DNA of 64,000 nucleotides from Candidatus Saccharicenans sp. (GCA_026414545.1 JAOAIU010000048.1:62001-126000); one strand, 5' to 3'; positions 48,466-59,253 are shown, numbered from the stretch's first letter. Numbers and translations: made by a program. Notes: generated by a model not told the origin, from the sequence alone.

Positions 48466-49632
48466 ATGAACATAATCTTTCTGGATAACGGAGCAACTTC
48501 CTACCCCAAGCCTGAAGAAGTCTACCAGTTCATGGATTATTTCTACCGTAATTTTGGTGTCAACCCGGGCCGCTCTGGTTACGACCTTTGCCTGGAAGCT
48601 GGGGACATGGTGGAAAATACCAGAAAAATGCTGAACGATTTTTTTAACGGACATGACCCCAACCGTCTGTGTTTCACCTACAACTCCACCGACGCCCTGA
48701 ACCTGGCCATCTTCGGCCTGCTGGAGCCCGGGCAGCATGCCATCACCACAACACTCGAGCACAACTCTGTCCTCAGGCCGCTGTACCATCTCTCCCTTCA
48801 GGGAGTGGAGGTAGACTACGTTCCCTTTGACCGCCGCGGGTTCGTCGACCCCGAAGACATTCGCAAGAGAATAAAGAAAAATACCAGGCTGGTGGTGGTC
48901 AACCATGCTTCCAACGTAATCGGCACCGTCCAGCCGGTAAGAGAAATCGGGCGGATCTGCCGGGAACACGGGATTCTGTTGGCCATAGACGCTTCCCAGT
49001 CAGCCGGCAAAGTCCCCATCGACATGAAGGACATGAACCTCGATGTGGTCTGTTTCACCGGGCATAAATCTCTGCTGGGCCCGACCGGTATCGGAGGGTT
49101 ATGCGTGGCCGAGGGCGTAAAGATTAAAATTACCAGGGCCGGCGGAACTGGTGTCCGCTCGGCCCAGAGAACCCACCTGGAAGAATACCCTTACCGCCTG
49201 GAGTACGGCACTCCCAACGTCCTGGGCATAGCCGGTCTTCAGGCCGGGGTCAAATGGATACAGCAAAAGGGTCTGAATAACATCCACCACTACGAAATGA
49301 AACTAACCGAGATGCTGGTCTCTGGCCTGAAAGAGATTGATGGGGTAACTCTGTACTGCCAGGACGATTTAACCGACCATATCAGCGTCGTGGCCTTTAA
49401 TGTTGATGGGATGGAAGCCCAGGATGTGGGTATCATGCTGGACGCGGATTACAACATTGCCTGTCGCACCGGCCTGCACTGCGCCCCGCTGGTTCATGAG
49501 CAACTGGGCACCGACAGGATAAAAGGCGCGGTGCGTTTCGGTATCGGACCTTTTAACACCGAAGAACATATCAAAACTGCCATAGACGCGGTGCGGGAAA
49601 TCGCTGAATTCAGCAAGACCCGGAAACGCTGA
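48466..49632 (+). CDS. Class V aminotransferase / cysteine desulfurase family protein
   Basis: FLDNGATSYPKPEEVYQFM; NHASNVIGTVQPVREIG; IDASQSAGKVPIDM; CFTGHKSLLGPTGIGGL (PLP Lys); ACRTGLHCAPLVHE. Confidence 0.9.
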   Translation: MNIIFLDNGATSYPKPEEVYQFMDYFYRNFGVNPGRSGYDLCLEAGDMVENTRKMLNDFFNGHDPNRLCFTYNSTDALNLAIFGLLEPGQHAITTTLEHNSVLRPLYHLSLQGVEVDYVPFDRRGFVDPEDIRKRIKKNTRLVVVNHASNVIGTVQPVREIGRICREHGILLAIDASQSAGKVPIDMKDMNLDVVCFTGHKSLLGPTGIGGLCVAEGVKIKITRAGGTGVRSAQRTHLEEYPYRLEYGTPNVLGIAGLQAGVKWIQQKGLNNIHHYEMKLTEMLVSGLKEIDGVTLYCQDDLTDHISVVAFNVDGMEAQDVGIMLDADYNIACRTGLHCAPLVHEQLGTDRIKGAVRFGIGPFNTEEHIKTAIDAVREIAEFSKTRKR

Positions 49633-49736
49633 ACCTGACGGCGGTCACAAGCCGCTGATAACTCACCCCTGCCTTTCTAATCCAGGAAAACTTCTTCGGA
49701 AAAATTTCTCCAGGAAGAGACGGGTTGCCGCCCGCA

Positions 49737-50057
49737 TCAGACGCAGCCATCGGGTTTGGGCAGTCCGGCCACCTTGCAGGCTCCCTTGGCCGGGCCAGAA
49801 GGAAAGAGTTCGTAGATATGCTTGAGCGATATTCCGGTCTCGGCCACCATCTTGCGGATCATCGGGGCCTGACCTTTCTGCAGATAGTAGCTTCTTATGT
49901 AATTAACGACCTTCCAGTGTTCTTCGGTCATCTGTTCTATGCCCTCAGCCTGCTTGGCCAGAAACCGGGCGATATCCTCGTCCCAGATTTCAGGAGTGGC
50001 CAGGAAGCCTTCCTCGGTGAGTTTAAGCCTGGTGCCTTTGAACTCAATTTCGCTCAT
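49737..50057 (-). CDS. DsrC/TusE family sulfur-relay protein with both C-terminal cysteines
   Basis: DEDIARFLAKQAEGIEQMTEEHWKVVNYIRSYYLQKGQAPMIRKMV; C-terminal arm GACKVAGLPKPDGCV. Confidence 0.93.
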   Translation of the reverse strand: MSEIEFKGTRLKLTEEGFLATPEIWDEDIARFLAKQAEGIEQMTEEHWKVVNYIRSYYLQKGQAPMIRKMVAETGISLKHIYELFPSGPAKGACKVAGLPKPDGCV

Positions 50058-50103
50058 CGGATTTCACTCCAGAAACATTGCTAGGTAAAAATTATAGCCC
50101 AAT

Positions 50104-51852
50104 TCAGGCCTTCTGGCTATCATTAGGCAGAGCTGGCAGCCAGACTGTAAAGGTCGAGCCAAATCCCGGAGCACTCTTGACCTCAATTTTCCCGCCGTGG
50201 GACAGGACTATATGTTTTACTATGGACAGCCCCAGCCCGGTTCCGCCCGTTCGCCTGGAACGAGACCTATCCACCACGTAGAATCGCTCGAAAATGCGCG
50301 GCAGATGCTCCTCGGGAATACCGATCCCGGTGTCGGTCACAGTGAGCAGCACCCCTCCGTATTCCGGTTTAAGGCTGACTGTTACCCCGCCTTTCTCCGT
50401 GTATCTGATAGCATTATCCACCAGGTTGATGACCAGCTGTTCAATCTGGAAATCATCGGCGGCGACGAGGGGCAGGGGCTCTGCCTCCATTTTCAGGTAA
50501 AGCCCCTTGCTGCTGGCTTCTTTCTGGTAAGCCTCAACCACCTTCCTGACCACGCCGGACAGGTCCAGCGGCGATTTTTCCAATTCAAAACCCTTTTCCT
50601 CCAGCTCTGACAGCCTGGCCAGGTCTTCAACCAGCCTGGCCAGGCGACCCGTATTTCTCTTGATGATTTCAAGGTAACTACGGCCCTCAATGCTCAGGCT
50701 TTCTTCTTCCAGGGTTTCCAGGAAACCGCTGATGGCCGTAAGCGGGGTCTTCAATTCGTGGGCCAGATTGGCCACGAATTCCTTCTTCCTCAGGTTGAGT
50801 TCGCGGGTTTCAGTTATATCCCTGAACTTTATAAGAAAATTCTGCCGCCCCGGCAGCCAGCTTGAAAGACAGGAATAAGTCCGACCTCCCTTTTCCAGCA
50901 GGCATTCCACTGGCCCGGCCGACTGCCTGGCCCGGTTGACCAGCTCGTGGAGTTCAGGCCGGCGCAGACTCTGCCAGAAAAACTCGCTGTCGGGGCTTAT
51001 TTCCGGAAACATCTCCCTCAAGCTCCGGTTCATGAGAATGATCCGGCCACTCTGATCAACCAGGAGCCAGCCCTCATCACTGGAATCTATAAAAGTCCTG
51101 AAAACTTCCCGGTCAGATCTTATGGTTTGAGACAACTCGCCCATCTTTTCCAGCAGGATGTTCAAATCGGCGGTCAGGGGCTCCAGCCTGGAAACCAGGA
51201 AAGGTCCCAGCGAGACCTGTTCCGCGCCGGCCGCGGCCCGGGCCAGAACATCCGAAACCTGGTCCAGAGGTCTTTGCATGCTCCTGACCAGGAAATATAA
51301 GACCAGGGCACCGGCGATAAGAAGGATAAAGAGAGTAACCATAAGCTGGTTTCTGGCCCGGACATATGGCCCCACGGCCAGCTTCAAGGGACGGCTTACC
51401 CGGCAGACCGCTACCAGCTCACCCTGCTTTCTGACTGGAACGGCCACATAAAGCATCTTCCTGTTAAGGGTGTCGCTGAATCTGATCGTGGAATAAACTT
51501 CGCCGGCCAGGGCGGCGGCGATCTCGGGCCGGTAACGGTGGCTTTCCATATCTTCGGCCCGGCCTTCGCTGTCATAGCTGACCCGACCATTGATGTCGAT
51601 CAGGGTCACCCGGGTCCTGGAGATCCTGGCCTGGGTTAAAAGCATATGCTTTAAAGATTCCCCGCCCGGAGCTTCAGTGCCGGCAATTTCCACGCTCAGG
51701 GCCAGGGCCAATTCTTTTAGCTCGTTGACCTGGTCGTCCATCATCACCTGGCGCAAGTGTCGCAGACTCCACAGGAAAACGGTCATCAAGGACAACAGCA
51801 AAAAGGTTAGAAGCATCAGGTAACTTCTGGTAAACAATTTTTTGAGTTTCAT
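50104..51852 (-). CDS. PhoR-like membrane sensor histidine kinase
   Basis: Two hydrophobic segments, PAS-like region, H-box VANLAHELKTPLTAISGFLETL, N-box LVINLVDNAIRYTEKGG, GIGIPEEHLPRIFERFY, GGTGLGLSIVKHIV. Confidence 0.95.
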   Translation of the reverse strand: MKLKKLFTRSYLMLLTFLLLSLMTVFLWSLRHLRQVMMDDQVNELKELALALSVEIAGTEAPGGESLKHMLLTQARISRTRVTLIDINGRVSYDSEGRAEDMESHRYRPEIAAALAGEVYSTIRFSDTLNRKMLYVAVPVRKQGELVAVCRVSRPLKLAVGPYVRARNQLMVTLFILLIAGALVLYFLVRSMQRPLDQVSDVLARAAAGAEQVSLGPFLVSRLEPLTADLNILLEKMGELSQTIRSDREVFRTFIDSSDEGWLLVDQSGRIILMNRSLREMFPEISPDSEFFWQSLRRPELHELVNRARQSAGPVECLLEKGGRTYSCLSSWLPGRQNFLIKFRDITETRELNLRKKEFVANLAHELKTPLTAISGFLETLEEESLSIEGRSYLEIIKRNTGRLARLVEDLARLSELEEKGFELEKSPLDLSGVVRKVVEAYQKEASSKGLYLKMEAEPLPLVAADDFQIEQLVINLVDNAIRYTEKGGVTVSLKPEYGGVLLTVTDTGIGIPEEHLPRIFERFYVVDRSRSRRTGGTGLGLSIVKHIVLSHGGKIEVKSAPGFGSTFTVWLPALPNDSQKA

Positions 51853-51992
51853 CCCGACTCTCCAGAGCCCGCAGATTCTTTTACCGCGGCCAGTTATGAT
51901 TCCAGATTATAAGAAATTTCGAGCTAAATAAAAACCATTTTTTATCCTCAATTTCTGTGATAAAATTTGACAGTAACAGAAGGAGGTGGTCA

Positions 51993-52730
51993 ATGGAAAA
52001 ACTGGTCATCCTGGTGATGGCTTTTTTGCTGGGGCTGGCGCCCCTGATGGTATCCGGTCAGAAATATGAAGAAGACCTGATTCCGACTGCCTCGGGCGAC
52101 CTGAAAATTACTTTTCTGGGACATGGCACCCTGATGTTCACCTTCCGGGATAAAGTTGTCCATGTCGACCCCTGGCAGGAACAGGCCGATTACCGACAGT
52201 TGCCGAAAGCCGACCTGATTTTGATAACTCACGAACATTTCGACCATCTGGACCCCGAAGCCATAAAAATAATCCGCCAGGATTCCACGGTCATCATCGG
52301 AACCGCCGCTGTCCAGTCCCGCGTTCCCGGGCTCAAGGTGATGAAAAATGGAGACCGGCTGACGGTCCATGGCCTGGAAATAGAGGCTGTCCCGGCCTAT
52401 AACATCCAGCACAAAAGGCCGGACGGCAACCCCTTCCATCCCAAAGGCTCGGGCAACGGCTACGTCATTACCTTTGCTGACAGGAGAGTGTACGTAGCCG
52501 GGGACACCGAAAACATTCCTGAAATGAAGAACCTGAAGAATATTGCCATAGCCTTTTTGCCGATGAACCTCCCTTACACCATGACCCCGGAGATGGTGGC
52601 CGAAGCCGCTCGCTGGTTCAAGCCGGCCATTCTCTATCCCTACCATTATGGCGAAACAGAAGCTTCCAGGCTGATTAACCTGCTCAAGGACACGCCGGGA
52701 ATTGAAGTGCGGGTCAGACGCCTTAAATAG
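51993..52730 (+). CDS. Exported MBL-fold metallohydrolase
   Basis: Start at 51993 with AGGAGG RBS; signal peptide; ITHEHFDHLDPEA (HxxxDH-like); VYVAGDTENIPEM. Confidence 0.88.
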   Translation: MEKLVILVMAFLLGLAPLMVSGQKYEEDLIPTASGDLKITFLGHGTLMFTFRDKVVHVDPWQEQADYRQLPKADLILITHEHFDHLDPEAIKIIRQDSTVIIGTAAVQSRVPGLKVMKNGDRLTVHGLEIEAVPAYNIQHKRPDGNPFHPKGSGNGYVITFADRRVYVAGDTENIPEMKNLKNIAIAFLPMNLPYTMTPEMVAEAARWFKPAILYPYHYGETEASRLINLLKDTPGIEVRVRRLK

Positions 52731-52929
52731 AGCTCTGAAACTGGGCTCAGACGTCGATCAAGAAGAATAAATTAGAGTCTTTTATTTTATTCATCGGGGA
52801 TTATTTTTCGAGTTCAGTGCGGTCCTGAGCCAATTTGCCATTGACCGATTCCGGCCAGGGTTCGGGGAAGATGCTGAGACAAACCTGCCCGGGATCCATT
52901 TCTCATCTGCCAGATAAAGGAGCGGCTTA

Positions 52930-55650
52930 TCAATAGACCCGGTAAAACCTGAACTTTTTGTTAAGGAACTTGACGAGTTCCATGCCCCAGAGCGGCAGCG
53001 AAGAAAGCACTATCACTAGCCCCCAGTCAAACAGGGTCAGGTTCTGGGTCTTAAAAATTTTCTGGAGCGACGGCACATAGACTACCGAAAGTTGCAGGGA
53101 TAGCGATACCAGGAAGGCATAGACCAGCTTCAAGTTGGAAAAAATTCCAAGCTCGAAGACTGATTTCATCTGGCTGCGACAGTTAAAAGAATGGAAGAGC
53201 TGGCTGACCGAAAGGACGATAAACGCCGCGGTCCGGGCCCTTTCTATACCCTCGTGCTCCACAAACAGGACATAACTGAAAGCAACCAGGGCACAGGCAG
53301 CCATGAATATCCCCTGGACCGCCATCAGGCTGGCCCGCTTGCGGTCGATGATTGGCTCTCCGGGCTTGCGCGGCGGTCGGGACATTATTTCCGGGTCGGG
53401 CGGGTCAAAGCCCAATCCCAGAGCCGGGAAGCTGTCGGTCACCAGGTTTACCCAGAGAATCTGAATGGGCAGCAACGGAACTGGCCAGCCGATTAAGGAA
53501 GCGGTAAACATGACCATGATTTCGGCCAGGTTGCAGGACAGAAGGTAATGCACAAACTTCTTGATGTTGTCATATATCGCCCGACCCTCTTCCACCGCAG
53601 CCACGATGGAAGCGAAGTTATCATCGGTCACCACCATGTCCGAGACTTCCTTGGTGACGTCAGTCCCGGTGATGCCCATGGCCACGCCGATGTCCGCTTC
53701 CTTGACGGCCGGGGCATCGTTGACCCCGTCGCCGGTCATGGCCACTACCTCTCCCCTGTCTTTCCAGGCCCTGACTATCCTTAATTTATGTTCGGGCGAG
53801 ACTCTGGCATAAACCTGGATTTTTTCCACTTGCTCCCGGTATTCTTCTGGCTTCAGACTATCGAATTCTTCCCCGCTCAGGGCCATGGCTCCTTCTTCCA
53901 GCATGCCCAGCTCCCGGGCAATGGCCACGGCGGTTACCTTGTGATCCCCGGTAATCATCACCGGCTTGATTCCAGCCTTTTTACAGTCGGCAATAGCCCT
54001 GATGACTTCTGGACGCGGCGGGTCGATCATGGCCACCAGGCCGACAAAAACCAGCTCTTTTTCAATGGCCGCGGCCTCGAGCTTTTCAGGAAAAGAAGGA
54101 AATTTCCTGTAGGCGCAGCCCAGAACCCTCAGGGCTTGCCGGGCCAGGGAATCGTTAACCTGAAGAAGACGTTGCCGGTCTTCTGGAGTCAGCCCTCTTT
54201 CTGCACCCCCTTCATAAATGAAGGCACAGTTGTTCAGCAGGATATCCGGAGCTCCCTTGATGTAGGCCACGAAACCGTGCCCGGCTTTTCTGAGCATGGT
54301 CATCATCTTGCGCTCGGAGTCAAACGGTATTTCTTCAACCAGCGGCTCGGTCTTTTCCAGTTCTTCAAGAGTCAACCCGGCCTTTCCGGCCAGAGTCAGG
54401 AGCGCTCCCTCGGTCGGGTCGCCGACAATCCGGTAACGGCCCTGAGTCTCGGCCAGCCGGGCCGAGTTGCACAACGTTCCACAGACCAGGGTTCTGAGCA
54501 GGCCGGGAAATTCTTCTGCCTTAACCGGCCGGTCATCAAGAAAAAATTCACCCCGGGGCTCGTAACCAGTACCGGAAACCGTAAACAAGCGGCCGTCAGC
54601 ATAGACCATCTTGACCGTCATTTCGTTCCTGGTTAACGTTCCGGTTTTATCGGAGCAGATCACCGTGGCCGCTCCCAGCGTTTCAACTGACGGTAGTTTT
54701 CTGATGAGGGCGTGGCGTTTGACCATCCTCTGGACGCCCAGGGCCAGAGCAATGGTCACCACTGCCGGCAGGCCTTCGGGAATGGCCGCCACCGCCAGGC
54801 TGACGGCCGTCAGAAAGACCTGGACCAGTTCCCCGCCCCGCAGCCATTCCAGCAGGAAAATCAGGCCCACCAGGAAAAAGCAGAGATAAACAATCCAGCG
54901 CCCGAACTGTTCCAGCTTTCTCTGCAGCGGCGTGGTTTCCAGGGAAATCTCCTGTATCATCCGGGCTATCTGTCCCAGCTCGGTGGACATGCCAGTGGTC
55001 ACCACCAGGGCCCGGGCCTTACCCGACGAGACCGAGGTCCCGGCATAGACCATATTGGCCCGGTCAGCCAGCGGAATGTCTTCGCCTTCCAGCACCGCTC
55101 CGGTCTTGAAGACCGGCGTGGATTCACCGGTCAGGGCCGCTTCATGAACGGCAAAATTGGTCGTATGGTAGACGATGCGGGCATCGGCCGCCACGTGGTC
55201 GCCGGCTTCCAGCTCCAGCAGGTCTCCGGGGACAATTTCCCGGGCCGGAATCTGTTTTAATTCGCCGTTCCTGATGACCCGGGCCATCGGAGCAGCCATC
55301 TTCTTCAGGGCAGCCAGCGATTTTTCAGCCCGGAATTCCTGGACGAACCCCAGAACGGCGTTGAGAATTACTATGGCGATTATGGCCAGGGCATCAACCC
55401 ACTCTCCGAGAAAACCAGATACCACGGCCGCGCCAATCAGCACCCAGATTAAGAAAGATTTGAACTGGTCTAAAAAGACAGCCAGGGGCGAGCGAGCCGG
55501 GGCTTCCTGCAGCTGGTTCGGTCCGTATTTTTCAAGATAAACCGCAGCCTGTTCAGAAGCCAGGCCACGTTTGAGGTCAGAATCATAAGACGAAGCGATT
55601 TCTTCTGGAGTCATCATCCAGAATTTGAGGGCTGGCTCTCTCTCGGGCAT
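52930..55650 (-). CDS. Cation-transporting P-type ATPase (Ca2+/PII type)
   Basis: AALTGEST, IPEGLPAVVTIALALG, VICSDKTGTLTRNEMTV, MITGDHKVTA, AMTGDGVNDAPAVKEADIGVAMG. Confidence 0.95.
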   Translation of the reverse strand: MPEREPALKFWMMTPEEIASSYDSDLKRGLASEQAAVYLEKYGPNQLQEAPARSPLAVFLDQFKSFLIWVLIGAAVVSGFLGEWVDALAIIAIVILNAVLGFVQEFRAEKSLAALKKMAAPMARVIRNGELKQIPAREIVPGDLLELEAGDHVAADARIVYHTTNFAVHEAALTGESTPVFKTGAVLEGEDIPLADRANMVYAGTSVSSGKARALVVTTGMSTELGQIARMIQEISLETTPLQRKLEQFGRWIVYLCFFLVGLIFLLEWLRGGELVQVFLTAVSLAVAAIPEGLPAVVTIALALGVQRMVKRHALIRKLPSVETLGAATVICSDKTGTLTRNEMTVKMVYADGRLFTVSGTGYEPRGEFFLDDRPVKAEEFPGLLRTLVCGTLCNSARLAETQGRYRIVGDPTEGALLTLAGKAGLTLEELEKTEPLVEEIPFDSERKMMTMLRKAGHGFVAYIKGAPDILLNNCAFIYEGGAERGLTPEDRQRLLQVNDSLARQALRVLGCAYRKFPSFPEKLEAAAIEKELVFVGLVAMIDPPRPEVIRAIADCKKAGIKPVMITGDHKVTAVAIARELGMLEEGAMALSGEEFDSLKPEEYREQVEKIQVYARVSPEHKLRIVRAWKDRGEVVAMTGDGVNDAPAVKEADIGVAMGITGTDVTKEVSDMVVTDDNFASIVAAVEEGRAIYDNIKKFVHYLLSCNLAEIMVMFTASLIGWPVPLLPIQILWVNLVTDSFPALGLGFDPPDPEIMSRPPRKPGEPIIDRKRASLMAVQGIFMAACALVAFSYVLFVEHEGIERARTAAFIVLSVSQLFHSFNCRSQMKSVFELGIFSNLKLVYAFLVSLSLQLSVVYVPSLQKIFKTQNLTLFDWGLVIVLSSLPLWGMELVKFLNKKFRFYRVY

Positions 55651-55883
55651 CGGGAGCTTCTCTCCTTTAATTTTAATCAGATGAGTCTTGAAAAACTGGC
55701 TTATGATTATATCATTTTGACGATAAAAACTGGATAGCCAACCGCTTCTTGTTCGGGTTCAAGAAATCCAGGCACTGAACTGGATAGAAATCCTTCTCGC
55801 TTTATCCCGAATTGATAGTCGATAAGTTTAAATCTTTTGAATGGTCCAGATTTTTTACCGGTTGGTCTGATAAGCGGCGAGCT

Positions 55884-57584
55884 CTAAATCCCCACAATCT
55901 GGCTGCCTTTAGGATATTCAACGGTAAACTCGATGGTAATTTCCTGTTTCTGGGCCGGGTTGAGCTTCAGTTTCCAGGTCAGGAGGCCTTTTTCATCCCG
56001 GCTGGTCGGTGCGGGCGCTATTTTTACGTCTTTGACTTCTATCCTGGTATTCTGACTCACAGGAATCTGGTCCTGAACTTCAATCTCCACCGGCCGGTTC
56101 CTCAGATTCTCCACGGTAATCCGGAAAGCCTGGTCGACCCGTTCGCTCTTTCCCAGGAAACCCGGTCCGCTCTTTTCCCGCCTGACCAGCTCTCTCTTCA
56201 CCTTGATCTGTGGGTCTTCACCGAAGAAGAGCTTCAATTCATCATTAACTGGAAGAAGCGGCAACGACAAGGACCCGACAAAATCCTGGGCAATGAACAG
56301 GTCAGCCTTGCCATTCAGCAACGGATAAGGCAGCGAGTTCTTGAAACCTGCTCGCAGGAAAACCTGTTCCTGCAACTTGGGAACGGTCAGGTAATCAAAG
56401 GCAGCGGTCAGTTTCCGGGAATCGATTGGTACCCGGCGTTCGGCCCCGTCGCTCAAGATGGTCCACGGCTTTTTGATTTCAAAGTTTACTCCCAGCCAGC
56501 TTTCCACGGTTTCGGCGGTTTCCTCCAGGGCCATAACCGGAGCAGCAGCTTCAGCTTCGACTGCCATTTTGCTTTCAGCCAGGTCCCTGGCCGGAGCTCT
56601 GAGCAACCTCGGCTGAGCAAAATCCAGGTACCAGGGAGGCAGCTCTCCCGGTTGCTGGCCCGCAGTCGGCCGGCTGGTAGAAAGCAACAGCCGGACATTG
56701 TCCCAGTTCTCCCCGGTCTTCTGGGTGACCACGGCCGCTACCGTAAGTTCAACTTCCCCGGACTCGGGCAGGGCCTTGATGGTGTAGACCGGGTACCAGC
56801 GGGCCGGGCTGACGGTATAGCTCAATTCCACCTGCAATGGTGTCGGCTGTGAAGCTTCCACTAGGATGCTGACTACAGACTGTTCCCTGGACACGGCCGG
56901 CATGATTTCATTAAGTTTTCTTTTGAGGGCTTCCAGCCGGGTCTGTTTTTCGGTCAGGGTTCTGGCATTCTCCTGCCTGCTCTTCTGAATGGATTGCAAC
57001 CTGGCACCCAGGTAATCAACAAATTTATCGACTCCAGCCAGGTCCGGGCGACCGGCCAGGAGCTCTTTTGAAGCCTGCCCGCTCAGGGCCGAGCCGAAGG
57101 AATTCAGAAACTTTTCCTGGGAATCAAGGGTGGCCTCCTGTCCCCTGATGCGGTTGATCTCGGATTCAACCGAGTTTATCTCGTCCATGAGTTTTTTAAT
57201 TTCCGGCAGCTCGCTGGCTTCCAGGAACTCACGACTTGTCTCCACCCCCAGAATTTTGACCGGGGCCGAACCGCTGGCCGAAACCCTGACCGAGCCCGGG
57301 ATTATCGTTCCGGGAAGACCTCTTATAATCAGGCCCCTGGTTTCCGGATTCAGGCTGGCCTGTCCTCTTCTAAAAATCTGAGCCCGGTCGGGATAGACAA
57401 CAACGTTCTGGATATGAGTGGCTACTTCGAGCTGGGCCCTTCCGTCACTCCTGGCCATGGCCTCTGTCCTTGGTTCAAGCTGCTGGTTGGAATCTATAAC
57501 TCTGGCCATAAGGTGACCGGATATTAGAACGAAACCCAGCAGAATTAAACTGACGGACGCAAATCTTTTTTTGTTAGATTTCAT
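55884..57584 (-). CDS. DUF4139 domain-containing protein (MuiA-like), exported
   Basis: VVVYPDRAQIFRRGQASLNPETRGLIIRGLPGTI; SYTVSPARWYPVYTIKALPESGEVELTVAAVVTQKTGENWDNVRLLLSTSRP; KVKRELVRREKSGPGFLGKSERVDQAFRITVENLRNRPVEIEVQDQIP. Confidence 0.87.
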   Translation of the reverse strand: MKSNKKRFASVSLILLGFVLISGHLMARVIDSNQQLEPRTEAMARSDGRAQLEVATHIQNVVVYPDRAQIFRRGQASLNPETRGLIIRGLPGTIIPGSVRVSASGSAPVKILGVETSREFLEASELPEIKKLMDEINSVESEINRIRGQEATLDSQEKFLNSFGSALSGQASKELLAGRPDLAGVDKFVDYLGARLQSIQKSRQENARTLTEKQTRLEALKRKLNEIMPAVSREQSVVSILVEASQPTPLQVELSYTVSPARWYPVYTIKALPESGEVELTVAAVVTQKTGENWDNVRLLLSTSRPTAGQQPGELPPWYLDFAQPRLLRAPARDLAESKMAVEAEAAAPVMALEETAETVESWLGVNFEIKKPWTILSDGAERRVPIDSRKLTAAFDYLTVPKLQEQVFLRAGFKNSLPYPLLNGKADLFIAQDFVGSLSLPLLPVNDELKLFFGEDPQIKVKRELVRREKSGPGFLGKSERVDQAFRITVENLRNRPVEIEVQDQIPVSQNTRIEVKDVKIAPAPTSRDEKGLLTWKLKLNPAQKQEITIEFTVEYPKGSQIVGI

Positions 57585-57914
57585 TATTTATCCCTTTCGA
57601 TTATCGTTATCGCTAAACATACTATAACAACCAGCGCAAACTCTCAAGGCAGGTATGATTATCTCTTCACTCAGACCGCCAGCTGGCCAATCAGATTCCC
57701 GGCCGAAAATTCTTAATCTAATATAATGTAAGACCGGGACCTCAGCCCACGACTGACTTCAGATGTTGTTTGTAGCCGGTATTATAGATAACCCAAGACT
57801 TAGCCCGCAGCCAAAAAATATGGAAATGGAGTCTGTCAGAAACCTGTATTAACCTCCTGATCATTCAAGGTGGACGAATTTGGCTCGAGGCCAGGCCCCT
57901 TCTCGCCCGGGACT

Positions 57915-58691
57915 TCAGCCAAGCTTCTCGACTATTTTCTGACCCAGCTTGTCCAGGACCGCGGACACCAGCGGACTGGAAAGGTCCAGGCCGTCCGAGG
58001 GCATCCGGGCAAATTCCTGGCTGGTCGGAATCTGGACTATCAATTCCGTGCCGAACTGCCTGGCCAGCCTGGCAGTTTCCTCCTGACCAAAAAAGCTGGT
58101 CTTTTCCCCGCAGTGCGGGCAAATAAAATAGCTCATATTCTCCACCAGACCAATGACCGGTACTTTCATCCTTTCGGCCATCTGCATGGAACGAGCCACG
58201 ACCACCGAGACCAGGTCCTGGGGAGTGGTGACAAAGATAAAACCACTCAAATGGAACGATTGCATGACTGTTATGGCCACATCTGAAGTCCCGGGTGGCA
58301 TATCTATCACCAGGTAATCCAGCTCTCCCCATAATACTTCGCCCCAGAACTGCCGGATGGCCCTGGACAGAAGGGGGCCGCGCCAGATGACCGGCTGTTC
58401 CTCGTTGTCCACCAGGAAGCTTATGGACATGACCTTCAGGCCCTGCTCGGTTTCTACCGGGCAGATAAAATCCCCGCAGACCTTCATTTCATATCGGGGA
58501 AGGTGCATGATGCGGGGAATGCTGGCCCCGGTGATATCGGCATCCAGGATGCCAACCCTACAACCCTTCTGCTTCAGGGCGAAGGCAGTAAGATAGGTCA
58601 CGGTGGACTTGCCCACCCCTCCCTTCCCGCTCATTACCCCGATGAGGTGTTCGATTTTGTTTGGATTATCTTTCTTCTCTGGCTGGTTCAT
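57915..58691 (-). CDS. Mrp/NBP35-type ATP-binding iron-sulfur carrier family protein
   Basis: IGVMSGKGGVGKSTVTYLTAFALKQKGCRVGILDADITGASIPRIM; DYLVIDMPPGTSDVAITVMQ; YFICPHCGEKT. Confidence 0.93.
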   Translation of the reverse strand: MNQPEKKDNPNKIEHLIGVMSGKGGVGKSTVTYLTAFALKQKGCRVGILDADITGASIPRIMHLPRYEMKVCGDFICPVETEQGLKVMSISFLVDNEEQPVIWRGPLLSRAIRQFWGEVLWGELDYLVIDMPPGTSDVAITVMQSFHLSGFIFVTTPQDLVSVVVARSMQMAERMKVPVIGLVENMSYFICPHCGEKTSFFGQEETARLARQFGTELIVQIPTSQEFARMPSDGLDLSSPLVSAVLDKLGQKIVEKLG

Positions 58692-59253
58692 GTTTACTCC
58701 GAACCGTGATTTAACCCGGCTACATTATACACTTTTTCATCCCGTGGCCTTTGCCAGAAAAACATTTCCGCAATCTTGCCACGTTGGAAAACTTTGCTAA
58801 TAATTTCGGGGCTGCTTGATTTATCCTTTTTCAACTGGAAGCGTTTTTCCGGAGACGTAAACACTGTGGAAGGCTGTCCCACTTATCTATAATTCAGCAA
58901 CAGTCCCATGGCTAATACCCTCAAGCTGTCTCAGGGATTCAAATATGGATTGTTTACGATCGTAACGGTAAAAACCGCTGAATTTCCTGGCTGTTTACAT
59001 TCATGACCCACAGCCTCAGCCAGAACATTTTAAGTTTTCCTTAGACTATCTGGCTCCTGGTTTTTCCTAGAAACCCGGCGCCTTTCAGGTCGAATGTTCG
59101 GCAAAATTTCACCTGGCCCCGGTTAAAAATAATTCCAGTATCCATTCATCAGCTTTCCAGGTCGGGCTGAGCCACGAATTCTAAATATAATAAGCATATA
59201 TTTCCCGGCGGCCAAGCTAAACAGCTGATACCCCGGTTCCGGCACCGGGCCAA

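Noticed and set aside
53788-54636. 282 aa plus-strand ORF opposite the P-type ATPase
   Set aside because: Antisense shadow of a highly conserved P-type ATPase frame.
55812-56852. 346 aa plus-strand ORF opposite the DUF4139 gene
   Set aside because: Shadow ORF; the minus-strand product is the recognisable protein.
58740-59250. About 500 bp gap between the Mrp ATPase and M28 genes as a hidden gene or ncRNA
   Set aside because: No convincing ORF, repeat or hairpin pattern seen by eye; would need comparative analysis.
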